A DNA stretch of 64,000 nt, from contig NC_081410.1 of NCBI RefSeq assembly GCF_030272615.1, positions 128,579,640 through 128,643,639 of the forward strand. Reading direction: 5' to 3'. This DNA is from Cryptomeria japonica (Eukaryota; Streptophyta; Pinopsida; Cupressales; Cupressaceae). Shown here piece after piece: positions 1 to 12,016 of the stretch; position 1 is the first letter of the stretch, and each line of letters opens with the position of its first letter. A model generated the notes under the pieces. That model searched no databases and had not been told where the DNA came from. It saw nothing but the letters and a program-made list of their open reading frames with translations. A program made the translations under genes and the position numbers.

Positions 1-1614
1 TTGTTCACTGGCATCATATAGATGATTTACAGTGTAATTATACGCAGTCTGTGTATAATCAGTGGTATCAATGCCTCTCCTGGAAGTGGAAGGACCCCTT
101 TGATCTTGTGATGGAAGTGGATTTTTGAACATCAGATGATCATTATTTGTTGTTTTTGGGTCATGTCCTTCTATTTCAATTTCTCCTCGGTCAATAAGAT
201 CCTGAATAAGATCTTTTAATCAGTGACAATTACTTGTCTTGTGTCCTCTTCCTTGATGGAATTCACAGTGTTCAGTATCTCTCCACCATGCTGATTTGAC
301 TTGAGGCTCATAGTTTGATAGTTTAGGTAGAGTGACCAAATTTTGAGAAATGAGTTGTCGCAATACCATTTCAATGGGTTCCCCTAAGGGAGTGTATGTG
401 CGTTTCTGTTTTTGTTGACGAGGTCTTGGTTCATCATGAGATGTGATGTGACCTTGATTGGAAGGAACATTTGTGTTATTCTGAGGTGGAGGATTCTGTC
501 CTGCAAACCGAACCATAGGTTGTGCATTTTGAATAGTCCGGGCATCCACAACTCCATCATTGACGATATTCTTGTTTTTGTTCCAGAAGCTTGGTTTATC
601 ACTATTGAAGCATGGGTGAGGACCATCCTTTGGTTCATTATAGATTTTGATGAGTCCTTTCTTGATGAGTGCCCGTTCACACTTCAAACCCTTGGTGATC
701 ATATCATTAAAAGAGTCTGTGTCTTTGACATCCAGGTGAAATTCCATTTCTTCGTTTAAGTTGGAAATGAATATTTCCACTAGTTCTCGTTCAGGTAACT
801 GAAGAGAACGTCTGCTAGACATTTGGCACCATCGTTGCAAGAATAATGAGAATAGTTCACATGGTTTTTGTTTAGTGTTGCACAGATCAGCCATGGTAAT
901 GTCGCGTTCAATGTTATGAGAGTAATGAGCTAGGAACTTCTGGATGAGTTCCTCAAATGTTCTAATGCCACCTGATAGTCGAGAAAACCATGATGTGGTT
1001 GTTCCTCCCAAGCTTTGGGGAAAAAGGCACATCAGGTAGGTGTTTTCATATGCCACTTCGAGGCAAGCGGAATGAAATTCTCTAACATGATCACGAGGAT
1101 CCCCCTTTCCTCTATATTTTTCAAATTTGGGTGTTTCGAATCCTCGTGGGAAGGGTGGCATATAAAGATTCCTATCAAAAGGATAGGGACAAATGTCATT
1201 GAGTGAGAATTGGTTGGTCTTGACACCACTATGAAGTTGTTGGGTGAGATTCTCGACTTGTTGCCGCAACATCTCCATTTTGTTTGGAGGAGGAGGTGGT
1301 GGGTTACCTCGAGGAATGTTATATCTGATGGGATCTCTACCTCTTTCCTCTTCATGGCGACTTTGTCGTTCCGATGCTTGTCTTAATTGGGCAAGATCAA
1401 AGTCAGAGGGGAGTTTGGCTCCTTCTTGAGTGAGTTTTAAGAAGTGAGCATCCGCATTGCTCCTGAGTATTTTGTCAAACAGTCTGTTAAAGAGAGGGTT
1501 ATGCTGAGCCCTTTCTATTGTTGCAGGAGTAGGAGTACTTGTGTTTTCGTCATTCACATTTCCTCCAAGTGCTTCTTGAAATTCATTGAGATTTTCCTCT
1601 TCTTCTTCTTCCAT
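1..1614 (-). pseudogene. gag of element A with an in-frame stop
   Basis: This encodes the capsid/nucleocapsid precursor of a Tat-like gypsy element. The start ATG is at 1614 and begins with an acidic run of glutamates. A retrotransposon gag core follows (KFEKYRGKGDPRDHVREF around residues 160-185), then a basic C-terminal part with the nucleocapsid knuckle CEFHQGRGHKTSNC of C-X2-H-X4-H-X4-C form, a variant seen in Tat-type Gag. A TGA at 220-222 interrupts the frame just after the knuckle. The same frame stays open to position 1, reading LKDLIQDLIDRG, which matches the equivalent part of element X (LKNIVQDMIDRG). The stop is therefore a point mutation, not the natural end. Gag of this group continues into protease, which is beyond the window edge. 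Confidence 0.85.
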
Positions 1615-4324
1615 TTCTATTTCTCGTTGCCTTGACTGTGATCAGGTTTGAGCCATTTTGCTTATGAGTCTTTGTTGAAGTTGTGTGAAAATGATGATGA
1701 GTTTTTGATGAAATGAGAGATTGATGATTGGTGGATTGTGTTGCATGTGGATCTCTAGCACTTTTAAGGTAGATGTAACCAAAATTCCTTCTTCGAATTG
1801 CTTGCTTGTTTGATAAGTTTTGATGTGATAAGGTGTAGAGAAATCTGAGATGTGTTACAAATTGAACTACCTAGTAATGAGAGGATTCACTCATGAACTA
1901 GTTTTAACCTGCGTAGATGTGTCTCTTAGGATGAGCTTATCCTAGATGTAGAAACAATCTAAAAAGTGATGTGATGTTTTTGATTTCAAGCAATATCTAA
2001 AGGAGAACTTTGGGACAAGAACCTCTTAATGTTTTGAGAGTTTGGAATGAATTGATGATGAAGTGATGATGTATGAATAAGATGATGGATGAAATGTTTT
2101 CAACTTCAATAAAAGCTTTGTGTTATAAATGGGACAAACTCTATCTCTTCTCTTTCGGGTGTTGGTGGTATTTCTCGAGCTGTGTTGTAGGTGATACAGA
2201 TGTTTGGGAAAAAGTTGGGATTAATCTTACCTCCTTGGTTTTTGTGATAACTCAGAGCTCTATATTGCATAAAAGCTCTGCGGTTCAATGATTCTGAATC
2301 AAATTCGTTTGTTTTGCCTTGAAGGTAGAGGCGCATGTGATGCAAGAAAACTCTATGGGAGACAAAGATTTGTCTATTTATATAGAAGAATTTCCTCCTT
2401 TTGATCAAATCCTTTGAGCTTAATGGTCTTCTTTTCAAGTTGATATTTTGATGATGCTTCTTCTTTCGCAAGATGTGAAGAATGGTCATAAAATTTGACT
2501 CTTTGTTGTTTGCACTTTGTTTTTGATGTGTTTTGGTTGTTTTGAAATATGTTTGATGAATACTTTGTTTTTAGGATTGATTTTCCAATTTGATGTTTCT
2601 TTGACAAGAAAACAAAGCAAGCACACAAACACAAGAATGTTGCCTAAAAGGCACAAATGAGTATGGGTCTAGATCAACCCAATCCTTGGACTTGTATATG
2701 ATCCTTCCTTTAGATGTATTTTAAAGTGTATTTCCAAAGCCTGAAGTCGGCTCAATTTGCACTTGGTCTTTAAAACGAACACACTTCAAACACTTTTTAT
2801 CCCTAAGGTCAAATGGCCAGTTGTGATAAATTTAGCCCACATCTTGATATTTCTTCGACTTTGGTACTACATACCTTATGAATCCTGCCGTGGCAGGTAA
2901 GGATGTGATATACTAAGTCTTGCACGAGCATAACAAATAGATGATCCCTATGATAGGGGAGTCACCACTTTTATCAAGCCACAAGTGACTTTTCAAAAAG
3001 CTATGTTTCTACTCAAGGAAATATGTATGGTGAGTATCTTGGGAGCAAAACCATCTATGCTCTTGCACTAAATTATATCGCAAATATCCTCAATCAATAG
3101 AACAGGTGGGATACTACTTAAAGATGTTTAGTCATGTTCGATGTTTTTGGACATAAGTTCATTCTGCAGTGATTCACTTAAGAGCCTTGTAACTGGTGGT
3201 GGGGCCCATTTGTCCTTTCGGCCAATTACACTGTAGGAACAGCTATACCCAAGGCTACAGCTTTCGCTCTCACCTGATTTCTATAGTGGCTCGAAGGATT
3301 TACCGCTCATGGTCGTTCCCAAGAGTATCGATCCCTTGGCAGGCCTCTCTTAAAAAGATAAAAATTTCAAGTGTTACTAACACTTTTCTCTTGCACCTAG
3401 GACCACGAAAGCCAAGGGAGAGGATAGTGTGTGTTAGAGGTAGGACCACTCGACCAACTCTTTTGCACAAGTGTGCCAAACACAAAATTCACTTGTTCCT
3501 TTTTTCTTGTCATCGCAATGTGATCTAACTATTTGGAGATGTTGCTCCAACAGCCATGATGTTCTTTTTAACTTCAAAAGCAATGTGTTTTGTAATCTAG
3601 AAATTGGAAATCCCGATCAACTTAATGAAAAAAACATGTCTTTGCTTGAAGTAAAATCATTTTTTTTTTAGCTTTAAATGAAAATGGCTTGTTCTTTTTA
3701 GATTACCCAAAACAAAATGTTGATTGTAAATTTCTTTAAGTTGATGCAAGAAAATAAATTTTGTTTTGTTGATTTTAAGCACCAAAATGAAGTTTGTTTT
3801 CTAACTTGCAAGAAATAAAGTTTGTTTTGTTCAATTTTTAAAGCACCAAAGACAAGTGACCCTAACTAGAAAGCACGAAAATTTTCTTTGTTTCAAGTTT
3901 TAATGCACCAAAGGAAAATTTGTGATTTTTAATGGTGAGTTTTAACCTGCACAAACAACAAATTGTTAGTAAAATCTATGTCCAATTGGGGCTTCCACAA
4001 GCCTAACCTTTTTTCATTTTTTTGGTTACAAGGTGATTTTTACGACATTCTGTTACAATAGCGCTAGTCTGTGTTTGAACAGAAGCGCCATTTAACTCAA
4101 AAGCGCTGAAAAATGGGTAATAGCGCCAAAACAACATCAAAAGCGCTAAAACGGTACCAAAAGCGCTGAACTTGGGACAATAGCGCTATTGTAAGAACAA
4201 TAGTGCTAAAAGAATAAGTGTCGATAGCGCTAGAATGAGTTCAATAGCACCAAAGCGCAACCTGTATGACACTTTCAACATTCAGACATGTTAGTTTTTC
4301 AAAAAAAATGATGCTCTGTGAAAG
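1615..4324 (-). other. Long non-coding leader of element A
   Basis: This stretch of about 2.7 kb lies between the 5' LTR and gag of A. I see no credible coding sequence; the short ORFs in it have no recognisable motif. The section 2700-4050 is homologous to 35640-37110 in the leader of X, so it is ordinary element sequence and not a separate insertion. It carries a run of GCGCT words near its LTR-proximal end, annotated separately. A primer-binding site cannot be pinned down at the LTR junction because the two elements have diverged there. Confidence 0.65.
4050..4265. repeat. Cluster of AGCGCT/AGCGCC words in the leader of A
   Basis: About ten copies of AGCGCT or AGCGCC, mostly preceded by AAT or AAA, recur every 15-30 bases with otherwise unrelated spacer sequence. 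They are not a classical tandem repeat because the spacers do not align. The equivalent zone of element X (35245-35625 and 37115-37395) has the word TGCGCTA or CGCGCTA instead. Confidence 0.75.
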
Positions 4325-5696
4325 GGACAAGGTTAGTCTAAGAGAAACAACACAAAACACACAAGAAGGTCGTTAGTGTTATTCAATCAAAAACTAATCT
4401 AAACAAGCATATCAAGAGAGACACTAAAATCATGCTAATATATCTAACTAATGAAATAAAGATAATGAGGCATCTCCAAATGCCTCTTAGCATGCTCTTA
4501 GCTCCTTCTCCCTTGTTCCTCTCCTCTCCAAGTTCCAAAATAGTGTAGCTCTCAGCAGCTTTTTGCACTATGGATGCTTATGGAGGATTGAGATTGAAAT
4601 ATTGCTCTAAATGTTAATAAAGAAGCTAATATTAAGCTATTGATGCTAAAATGATTTATTTTAACCAAAATGACAATACATGAGTTTGCTATGCTAAATT
4701 CTCTCTAAAAGTGCCTATAGGTTAAATGCATACAAGTTTTCAGGATCTGGATTATGAAGAAATGGGCTCTATTTATAGGAAAAATGGAGCAATGGATGGT
4801 TGAGATTGAGTAATCTCAACAAGGGTCAGGATTGAATGATTTCAAATCCATGTGAGGGCTTTCAACCCAATCCCAGGATGACAAATGTCAATGTGAGATA
4901 GGTTGAGAGGGGAGGGAATAAGCATTAAATGCTTGATATGACCTTGGGAGCTAAAGTCAAGGTTGGTTGAATGAATAAACTCTTTATTCAAAGAATAAAG
5001 TTTTTATCCAATGGATAAACTCTTGTGCAAATGTGAAAAGGATGAATATGGTCAAAACACTAAATGTTTGGGGGGACAAGTTTGAAATAACCATAAATGG
5101 TTATGTAAGAGCCATAAATGGTCATGTAAGAGCCATTAGTGGTCTTGGAAGACTTTGGTGGTTAATTTGTTGAACACACAAAGCATTAAATGCTTTTTAA
5201 AGACTTTGGAGTCTTTGAGAAGTGACTCCATTTTTCTTAGGAATGTGACAATAATTAGGGGATGGATTAGACTAATTAGGAAGGGGTTAGAAGAATCTAG
5301 AAGGGGATTTAGGAATGCAATTGGATTTGGTGGGTGAGGGAAAATAGGATTTTATTTAAAATAAAAATTCATTTATTTCAATAAATGTGTGCAAGTTGCA
5401 TTTGTAGGAAAATGCAAGTGGGGTGGGGATAATGATTTAAATAAATGTTTTATTTAATTTATTTAAAAGAGGAAAAGGGGATTAAATGAAATAAATATGA
5501 TTTATTCATTTAATTGATTGTGAATTTGGTATAGTGAATTAATTGAAATAAATTGAATAATTTATTTAATTAATAGAAGAATGTTTGGAGATGAATTAAT
5601 TAAATATTAATTTAATTAACTGATGGCTAGTGGATTTTTAATCAAATAAATAGCATTTATTTATTTAATTAAGCTGGACAGATTTGTGTGACTACA
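4325..5696 (-). repeat. 5' LTR of element A
   Basis: This is homologous to the 1.36-kb LTR of X along most of its length: the promoter block at 4769-4778 (TATA box CTATAAATAG on the minus strand), the TTATCCAATGGATAAACTCTTG block near 5010, and the AT-rich start with repeated TTTATTTAATT near 5330-5690. On the minus strand it starts TGTAGTCACAC at 5696. The inner edge is uncertain by about 20 bases because the junction with the leader has diverged. Confidence 0.75.
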
Positions 5697-6318
5697 GAAA
5701 TCATGGGTTATTTGGCATCACTTCTAGGGATTCTTGTTGTAAATATATTTTGGAGATCTATAATTTTAAAAAATAGGGAGCGATCCAAATGGATATAAAT
5801 AAATAAAATATTTCCTCCAAAATATATGCCTCCCACATGGATATGTAAAACATCTAGAACATATAAAGGGGTTATAGGAATGAGTTAAACTTGTTGACCA
5901 ACTTTTGACATGTAGTGTGATATGTCATAAGACATCTTTGAATAGATGTGATATATCCAAAAATAAAACACACAAGATTTTGAGTGGATTACAGTACACT
6001 TATGAAAAATAGAAGGAACACACTCTTTTTAGCATGTGAACTCATCTTGCCATCTTGGTGTTAGATTTATAACTAGGTATTTATGTGCCATGTTTTTGTA
6101 TGGTTTTACCTCATAGTTTTGTAATTATCATTTTATAGTTTCATGTATTACATATCCTATATATTGGGTGCCTTAGATGGAATTATTTGATAGTTGATTT
6201 GTAGGTATTATTATGCTACGAGATTTAATAGTCGATGTTAGATTTTGGTGATATTCTTGTTAAAGCATGTTCGAAAGTGTATTTGGTGAAAAATTAGGGT
6301 TTCACCTAATGATGTAGT
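5697..6318. other. Spacer between elements A and E, no gene seen
   Basis: AT-rich sequence with no ORF of note and no clear repeat shared with the rest of the window. It is the target DNA into which A and E inserted, and may itself be old repeat. Confidence 0.6.
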
Positions 6319-6323
6319 AAAAT

Positions 6324-7436
6324 TGCTAATTTTTACTTAGGGACCAATTACATTAAAGAGGGGTTGATCCAATAGATCTACGCTTAAATCAATTGAGATG
6401 GGGCTAAGAATGTTGATTAGATTCATTGGTTAGAATTTGATTCCCTCTTTTTAAGTTGAATTGTGAAAATGTTGAAATTAGGGTAAATGTATGTAAATTG
6501 AAGCAATTATGCATAAGAAGTGAGCTATAGTATTCAAATAGAGCCACAAACCTGGATCTGAGAAATATGTGAGTGTTTGGATTTATTTTTAGAAGGTCAA
6601 CTTGAATTGTCAAGACTAGAATGTCTGTCACTCTGGTCCTCTGAACTTTTCATCATCCAAAAGGGAATCTGTTTGTCTTTATGAATAATGTTGATCCTAA
6701 AAATTGCAGATTTGTACTTGATCTTGCACATAGTAGAGAAAGGAAAATGGTTGGAAATAGGGGTTTGCCTTAGGTCAAACCCCAATTTTGGAATTAACCA
6801 TGAAATAGAATTGAAATGTAAATGAAATGTTGTAATGAAAATGATTTCCTTTTGAGTGAAATGTTGAAAATGTATGAAACACTAATGATATAACTTTTTA
6901 TGAAGATTTGTTTGTATTCACAAGGAATTAGTGTTTCATGTAGATAGTCTTCATAAAACATAAAGCGTGAATGTCATCTCCAATGCTTGAATCTTGAGTT
7001 TACTTTTTCTCCAATGCTTGAAAGAATATCAATTGCTTGCTCACTTGAATTTGAATGAATGCTTGATTGATCAAATGTTGGATTGACTAAATGTATATCA
7101 AAATGAGAGGGGTAGACCTCCTTTTATACCTACCTAGTCGAAAATAAATTAATTTTCTGACATGAGCCAACATGGGATCTAAGTTCCTGCCCATTTATGT
7201 TACTGTTATGTGGCCCCAAAATGGGCCCTAATTGGGAGGACAAGAGCATGGGCGCCCTAGTCTTGGACAATTAGGGACTCGGGATTTTGGGGGAGAAAGT
7301 GCAGGTGATGAAAATATTGAGTTTGATGCATGGTGTGAGCAGAATCAGGGCTTCAATCAAGCCTTGCAAAATGAACGACAAGGTGAGGGTCCAAATGGGG
7401 ACAAAACTGTAAGGGAGTATAATTTAGGATGCTACA
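6324..7436 (-). repeat. 3' LTR of element E
   Basis: On the minus strand it starts TGTAGCATCCTAAATT at 7436, next to the polypurine tract, and ends in AGCA at 6324, next to the TSD AAAAT. It is homologous to 38849-39924. The minus-strand TATA box GGTATAAAAG lies at 7121-7130. It contains the hairpin at 7226-7276. Confidence 0.88.
7226..7276. other. LTR hairpin with GGGCGCCC loop side, element E 3' LTR copy
   Basis: Arms CCCTAATTGG and AATTAGGG enclose GGACAAGAGC and GCCCTAGTCTTGG. This is the decayed copy of a near-perfect hairpin in the other LTR (39712-39762). Confidence 0.7.
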
Positions 7437-7456
7437 TTTACTCCCCACTTTAGCGG
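7437..7456 (-). other. Polypurine tract of element E
   Basis: On the minus strand this reads CCGCTAAAGTGGGGAGTAAA directly before the LTR start TGTAGC. Element D has the same tract with GGGGGC in place of GGGGAG, and B has a near-identical one. It is the expected plus-strand primer for reverse transcription. Confidence 0.85.
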
Positions 7457-8299
7457 GAGTATGAGACTAAGCATACTCTCGATAAAGAGGTTTGCATTGA
7501 AAATCTTTCATCAAGTCATCAAAGAGGCAAGATACACCAAGCCCCCAAGGGACTTTATAATCTTACTACTTTGATATCAAGATAAAAGGAACATCATAGG
7601 AAAAAGGGAGAGAATTATGACTACTATCCTAGTAAGGTTCGCTTACTTTGAGTCATGAAAAAAGAAAAATACCAAATTACAATGCAAAATGCTTAGTTTG
7701 CAAAGTAACTTGAGTATTGAGGCATGTGATAGTGTGTGCATAAAGTGAAATATTGAGCAGAGTTTATGCATCCACGTTAAAGTGATTGCATACACCTTAT
7801 CAAGAGCAATTTATTTAAGGTAGCATGCATCCAAGGACAAGCACATTACTATAGTGATATGCCCCCAAGAAAGGACAAATCAAATGATAATGGTCACAAA
7901 ACATAAAACACATAAGGGATCCACTAAATCTAGGGTTAGTATGATCTTATGATAATTAATATATATCATGAAAATATTTATATTGAATTGGCCTTATCCC
8001 CCAAAGGAAGTGGAACCTCAAGCACAATGGAAGAAGGGAACATGTGTCTTTTGAGTCAACGTGGAAGAGACCCAAAGAGATCTCAACTCTTTGTATTGTC
8101 CCTACGTAGACAACACAAGGGACGACAAATAGAAGAATTGAGAAACAAATAGAAGAATGTCACAATATATTTGGCCTCTTTATTACCTTGCATCAACAAA
8201 GTGACAAGGGTCATCCAAAGAGAACCTAATGTATTAGAAAAACACATCACGAGGGAAACACATTATGAACAAGCAAGAGAGGAGAGAAATTCTACGACA
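7457..8299 (-). other. 3' untranslated region of element E
   Basis: No gene. It aligns with the region between gag and 3' LTR of element D: for example TTGAGTCAACGTGG near 8052 is the complement of the segment at 56265 in D. A decayed version of the D hairpin is visible near 7775-7835, where the TTTAACGT arm is kept and the other arm has drifted. Confidence 0.65.
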
Positions 8300-10935
8300 T
8301 GAATGAAGCTAATCAAGCAAATAATTTGCCTCCCAATATTGTTGAATATTGTTTTGGGAAGGTGGACAAGATGCAAGAAGAGAAACTTTGAGCATAGTAG
8401 ATGGAGCTACTGCAAGTTCCAAACAAGGACCATGCTCTAATGATGAGTCACTTTGTCTATCACTAGGAGCTAGGATTAATGCTTTTGAAAATTATTTAGA
8501 TAATTCATTTTCAACATCAACAAGCTCATATTCATCATTGGAATCATTAGTATCAAAATTGTTATTATGAACAACATTTTCATCCATTTGTTCATAAAGA
8601 TTAATAAAAAATAGGACATCCAATACAAATAGAACATGAACCTTCATCTTTCTTAAGCATTTTTTATCTTGGTGAATTAAGTTGAACTTCCTCCCTAGGG
8701 TTAGGTGAAGGTTGGACAAATGGGACCAAGTCAACATTTGGTGTCTTCTAGGAGCAAATGGATTGAGAAGAAAGTTCACAAGCCTTATCACAATGTCTCC
8801 ATTGGAATTCTCTCGCACAATGGTTTCTTTTAGTTTTAGTCAAGGGTTGTGAAGGTTTAGGATCAATGGACATAGAATTATTCTCTTCCTTTAAAGGAGG
8901 AGGAATGGGATAAGCTCTATTAGGTTGAAAAATAGGAGATGTTGAGTGCTTCCCTTTGTAAGATGTAGGAGGCAAGACTGTGACATATATGGGAGGAATA
9001 TAAGGTGTAGGCAAGAGACTGGGTCCATTATGAGGAGGAGGAATAGGTCTAGGATTTCTAGGATTACTCAAATATAAGATCATCTCATTCTTCCAACTTT
9101 GGTAATATTGAAAGAGAGTATCCTTTCGAGGCTTAAGAGCCTCAAATTGTTTAGTCCAAAAGTAATCAAGGTTGACATCTTCGTGACTCATCAAGGGTTG
9201 GTACATGCTATGATTGATTGTTATGATTTTGTTATTATTAGAGAATTTTAGACATTTATAAATAGTATAAGGGATCACTTTCATGGAAGAGAGCCAAGGA
9301 TGTCCCAACTTCACATGAAATTGATCTGTCATAGGAATGATAGCAAAAATGACATCTAAGCTCTTAGTACCAACCTCTATGGGAAGAGTAATAGAACCAA
9401 TAGTAGGGAAATAGAAACCATCATACACCTTGAGCACTACATCAAATTTATCCTATGTTACTTGATTCAATTGTAAATAAAGATATTCTTCAGTGATCAC
9501 ATTCACCATACACATTGGATGAATGAGCACTCCTCGTGAGATTTTGTCTTTGATCTTCACAGTGATATATAGTGGGCCATCGGGTGCAACAATATTCTCA
9601 CTAAGATCAAAGGTAATGCATAGGTCCTTAAGAGGTGTAGGTTTATCAACAAGATTCACCACATTATTAGACTCAATACCAAGGTCACCGGGAGAATATG
9701 AAAGAGGCTTACACTCAACCACATTAGTAAAATGGGAAGGAAAAGGATTAGTAAATATTTGTTGATTTTGATTAAGAGAAGCTATGGATTTGTTTCCTTT
9801 GGCATTCATACCAGCTATGGATATGGTATTGTAATCAATAAAGTCTTGAATTATACTCCTTAAGGTATAACACTTCTTAGTATCATGATCAAGTTGACGA
9901 TGAAATTGGAAAAAGGCTTTGGGATCATGGTAAGGTGGCAAAGGTTTGGACGTGTCAATTGGCTTGATTGGAGGAAGTTTCAACATATTTTTATTTATCA
10001 ATTGTGTCATTATTCTATGCAAAGAATTAGATAAAGGAGTAAATTATTTTCTGAAGTATTTGGATAAAGGAGGCACACCTAATATCATGGATGCTACTTG
10101 AGTATTGATGTTGTCAGTGATCTTGATGTATCCCTATTCAATTTAAAGTTCTCAAAAGGTTGTTGAGCACTCTCATTGTTATCAACCAAAGCCATTGAAG
10201 GATATGTTTCAAACTGACTCACTTGAAGCTAATAATTATGAAGCACTATACACAACTGTGTGAAGGAAGTGAACTCAGAAAAGATAAGCTTATCCCTAAT
10301 GTCTTCTTGTAAATTAGCAATAAAAATTATATGAACATCATGATCAGGCATAGGATAAGCAATTTGAGAATACAAATGCTTACATCTATCGATAAAATCA
10401 GTCATGTTTTCTTTAACACCTTTTTTACAACGAATCAAATCAGTCAAAGTAATCTTAGGACCAATATTATTGAGAAATTGTTTAATGAAAGCATTAGCTA
10501 ATTATTCAAATGATGTAATATAATAAGGAGGCAAATAAAAATACCATTGCAATGCTTTATCCATAAAGGTTTGGGTAAACAATTTAGCCATAAGTCTTTA
10601 ATCATGAGCAAAGTCACTATACAAAGTTTGGAATGTTTTCACATGAGTTAAGGGATCATTTTTTTCATTTTAAAGATCTAATTGAGGAACTTCCATATGT
10701 TCAGGAGGGAAAACACAACCAATGTCATTGGATAATTGGCTTGCTACATCAAATGTGGGCATATTAAAATTGGATTGGGTAATGGAAGCTTATTGTTGTT
10801 ATAAGGATGAGATAGTTCGAGCTAGGTTATTTATGGTTGCTTCAATGAATGGATTAAAATTGGACATATTGGATTGGGATGGAGGACATTGTTGTATGCA
10901 GGTTCAGGTTCAGAGTAAGGAGGTAGAGCACTATG
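8300..10935 (-). pseudogene. gag (with protease-like region) of element E, decayed and truncated
   Basis: Homologue of the intact 1147-residue protein of element D. Recognisable in order on the minus strand: proline-rich segment (about 10830-10935), gag core (about 10230-10700, with DKLIFSEFTSFTQLC), knuckle region CFQFHRQLDHDTKKC (about 9880), a protease-like region (LIHPMCMVNVITEEYL, about 9470-9540), the LGHPWLSSMK block, a proline-rich tail and the acidic end EYELVDVENELSK. Several frameshifts and stops break it. The first protease residue, aspartate in D, is histidine here. The upstream part of gag ends at the X insertion and is not found beyond it. The end near 8300 is inferred by alignment with D. 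Confidence 0.82.
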
Positions 10936-11657
10936 ATATGTGTATGCAGGAAAAGTGGGTCGATAGAACTCATTATGTGGTAAACAGAGCTCTATGGAGC
11001 CTTCCTCACACACCCATAGGACTTCTTGGTGCAAGCTATGTAGTTATGAAGCATAACTCAGCTTCCCAAGGATGGTTCCATGATTTTCTATCTTGCTCGG
11101 TCCCTCAAACCAATGTTTTTGCTCTCAGATCACTAAGCAAAATGGTTTAGGGATGGCAAATGCAAGAACGAGGGATGCTTTTGTTGATTTTAATATGAGA
11201 TGCATCCTAAGCTATGCATGATTCTAGAAATGCAATAAACTAATTATAAGATGACAAGGTTAGTAAACAAACTATCCTAGCATGCTATATTAGTTAATGA
11301 TTTAAGCTAATGATAATAGAAATACTCTAAAATGCATATTAGATTAATTTCTATTTTAAAGAGAGGCTAAATGATGAGAATATATGAAATGAAAGCTTGA
11401 ATGTATTTGAGCATAAGTATGATACTACAAACTTGGATGATGAGAATGGAGGAATGAGAGCTCTATTTATAGCAAAAATAGGGCAATGGATGGCCAGGAT
11501 TGAAAGGTTTAATCAAGGGTTGAGTTTGAAAGTTGGGAATCCATGTTTGCAATTGGCACCAATGAAATGGTGACAAATGCCAACATAAGACTAGTTGAGA
11601 GAAGGGGTTGGAGACATTAATGCCTAAGAAGACCTCATGGTTACCTTAGGGGGTAAG

Positions 11658-11690
11658 GGTTAAGGTTAGGTTAAGGTTAGGTTAAGGTTA
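11658..11690. repeat. Small tandem repeat of GGTTAAGGTTA
   Basis: About three copies of an 11-bp unit. The other LTR of X has a single copy at the same place (near 38206), so this is an expansion after insertion. Confidence 0.8.
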
Positions 11691-12016
11691 TCCAATGGAT
11701 AAAGGTTTTATCCAAAGGATAAACTCTTGTGCAAAGGATTAAGGATAACATGGTCAAAGCAATAAATTCTTGATGAGACCCTTGGGTAACCATTAATGGT
11801 TTGGGAGACTTTCAAAGTTAAGTGGTTGAAGCCTTTAAGGGTTTTCAAAGACTTTGAGGGTTTGAGAAGTGACTTCCCCTTGCTTAGGGATGTGACAAAG
11901 TTTAGGAGATGGGTTAGGTTAATTTAGAAGTGATTAGAAGAGTCTAGAAGGGGGGTTAGGAATAGGGTTTAGGAATCAAGTGGGAGATGTAGGATTTTGC
12001 AAGTGGATGGAGGGAT

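Larger units (their letters stand above)
1..5696 (-). mobile_element. Element A: Tat-like Ty3/gypsy retrotransposon, truncated by window start
   Basis: Reading on the minus strand, the order is 5' LTR (about 4325-5696), a long non-coding leader (1615-4324), then gag from 1614 downward. The rest of the element (protease, RT, RNase H, integrase, 3' LTR) lies outside the window. Leader, gag and LTR all align in order with the complete element X at 26.9-38.8 kb, for example the GGAGATGTTGCTCCAA block at 3535 and 36537 and the CTATTTATAG promoter block at 4769 and 38005. The outer LTR edge ends in ACTACA at 5696, followed by GAAAT, the expected TSD, whose partner is not in the window. A is clearly more diverged from X than the two LTRs of X are from each other, so it is a separate insertion of the same broad family. 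Confidence 0.85.

Noticed and set aside
1015-1206. Plus-strand ORFs overlapping gag of A (also at 412-759)
   Set aside because: Complementary-strand shadows of the gag frame with no motif of their own.
9523-9765. Plus-strand 80-codon ORF within gag of E
   Set aside because: Shadow of the decayed gag on the minus strand.
11658-11690. GGTTAAGGTTA repeat as an interstitial telomere sequence
   Set aside because: The unit is not TTTAGGG and is a local expansion of one LTR; the other LTR has a single copy.
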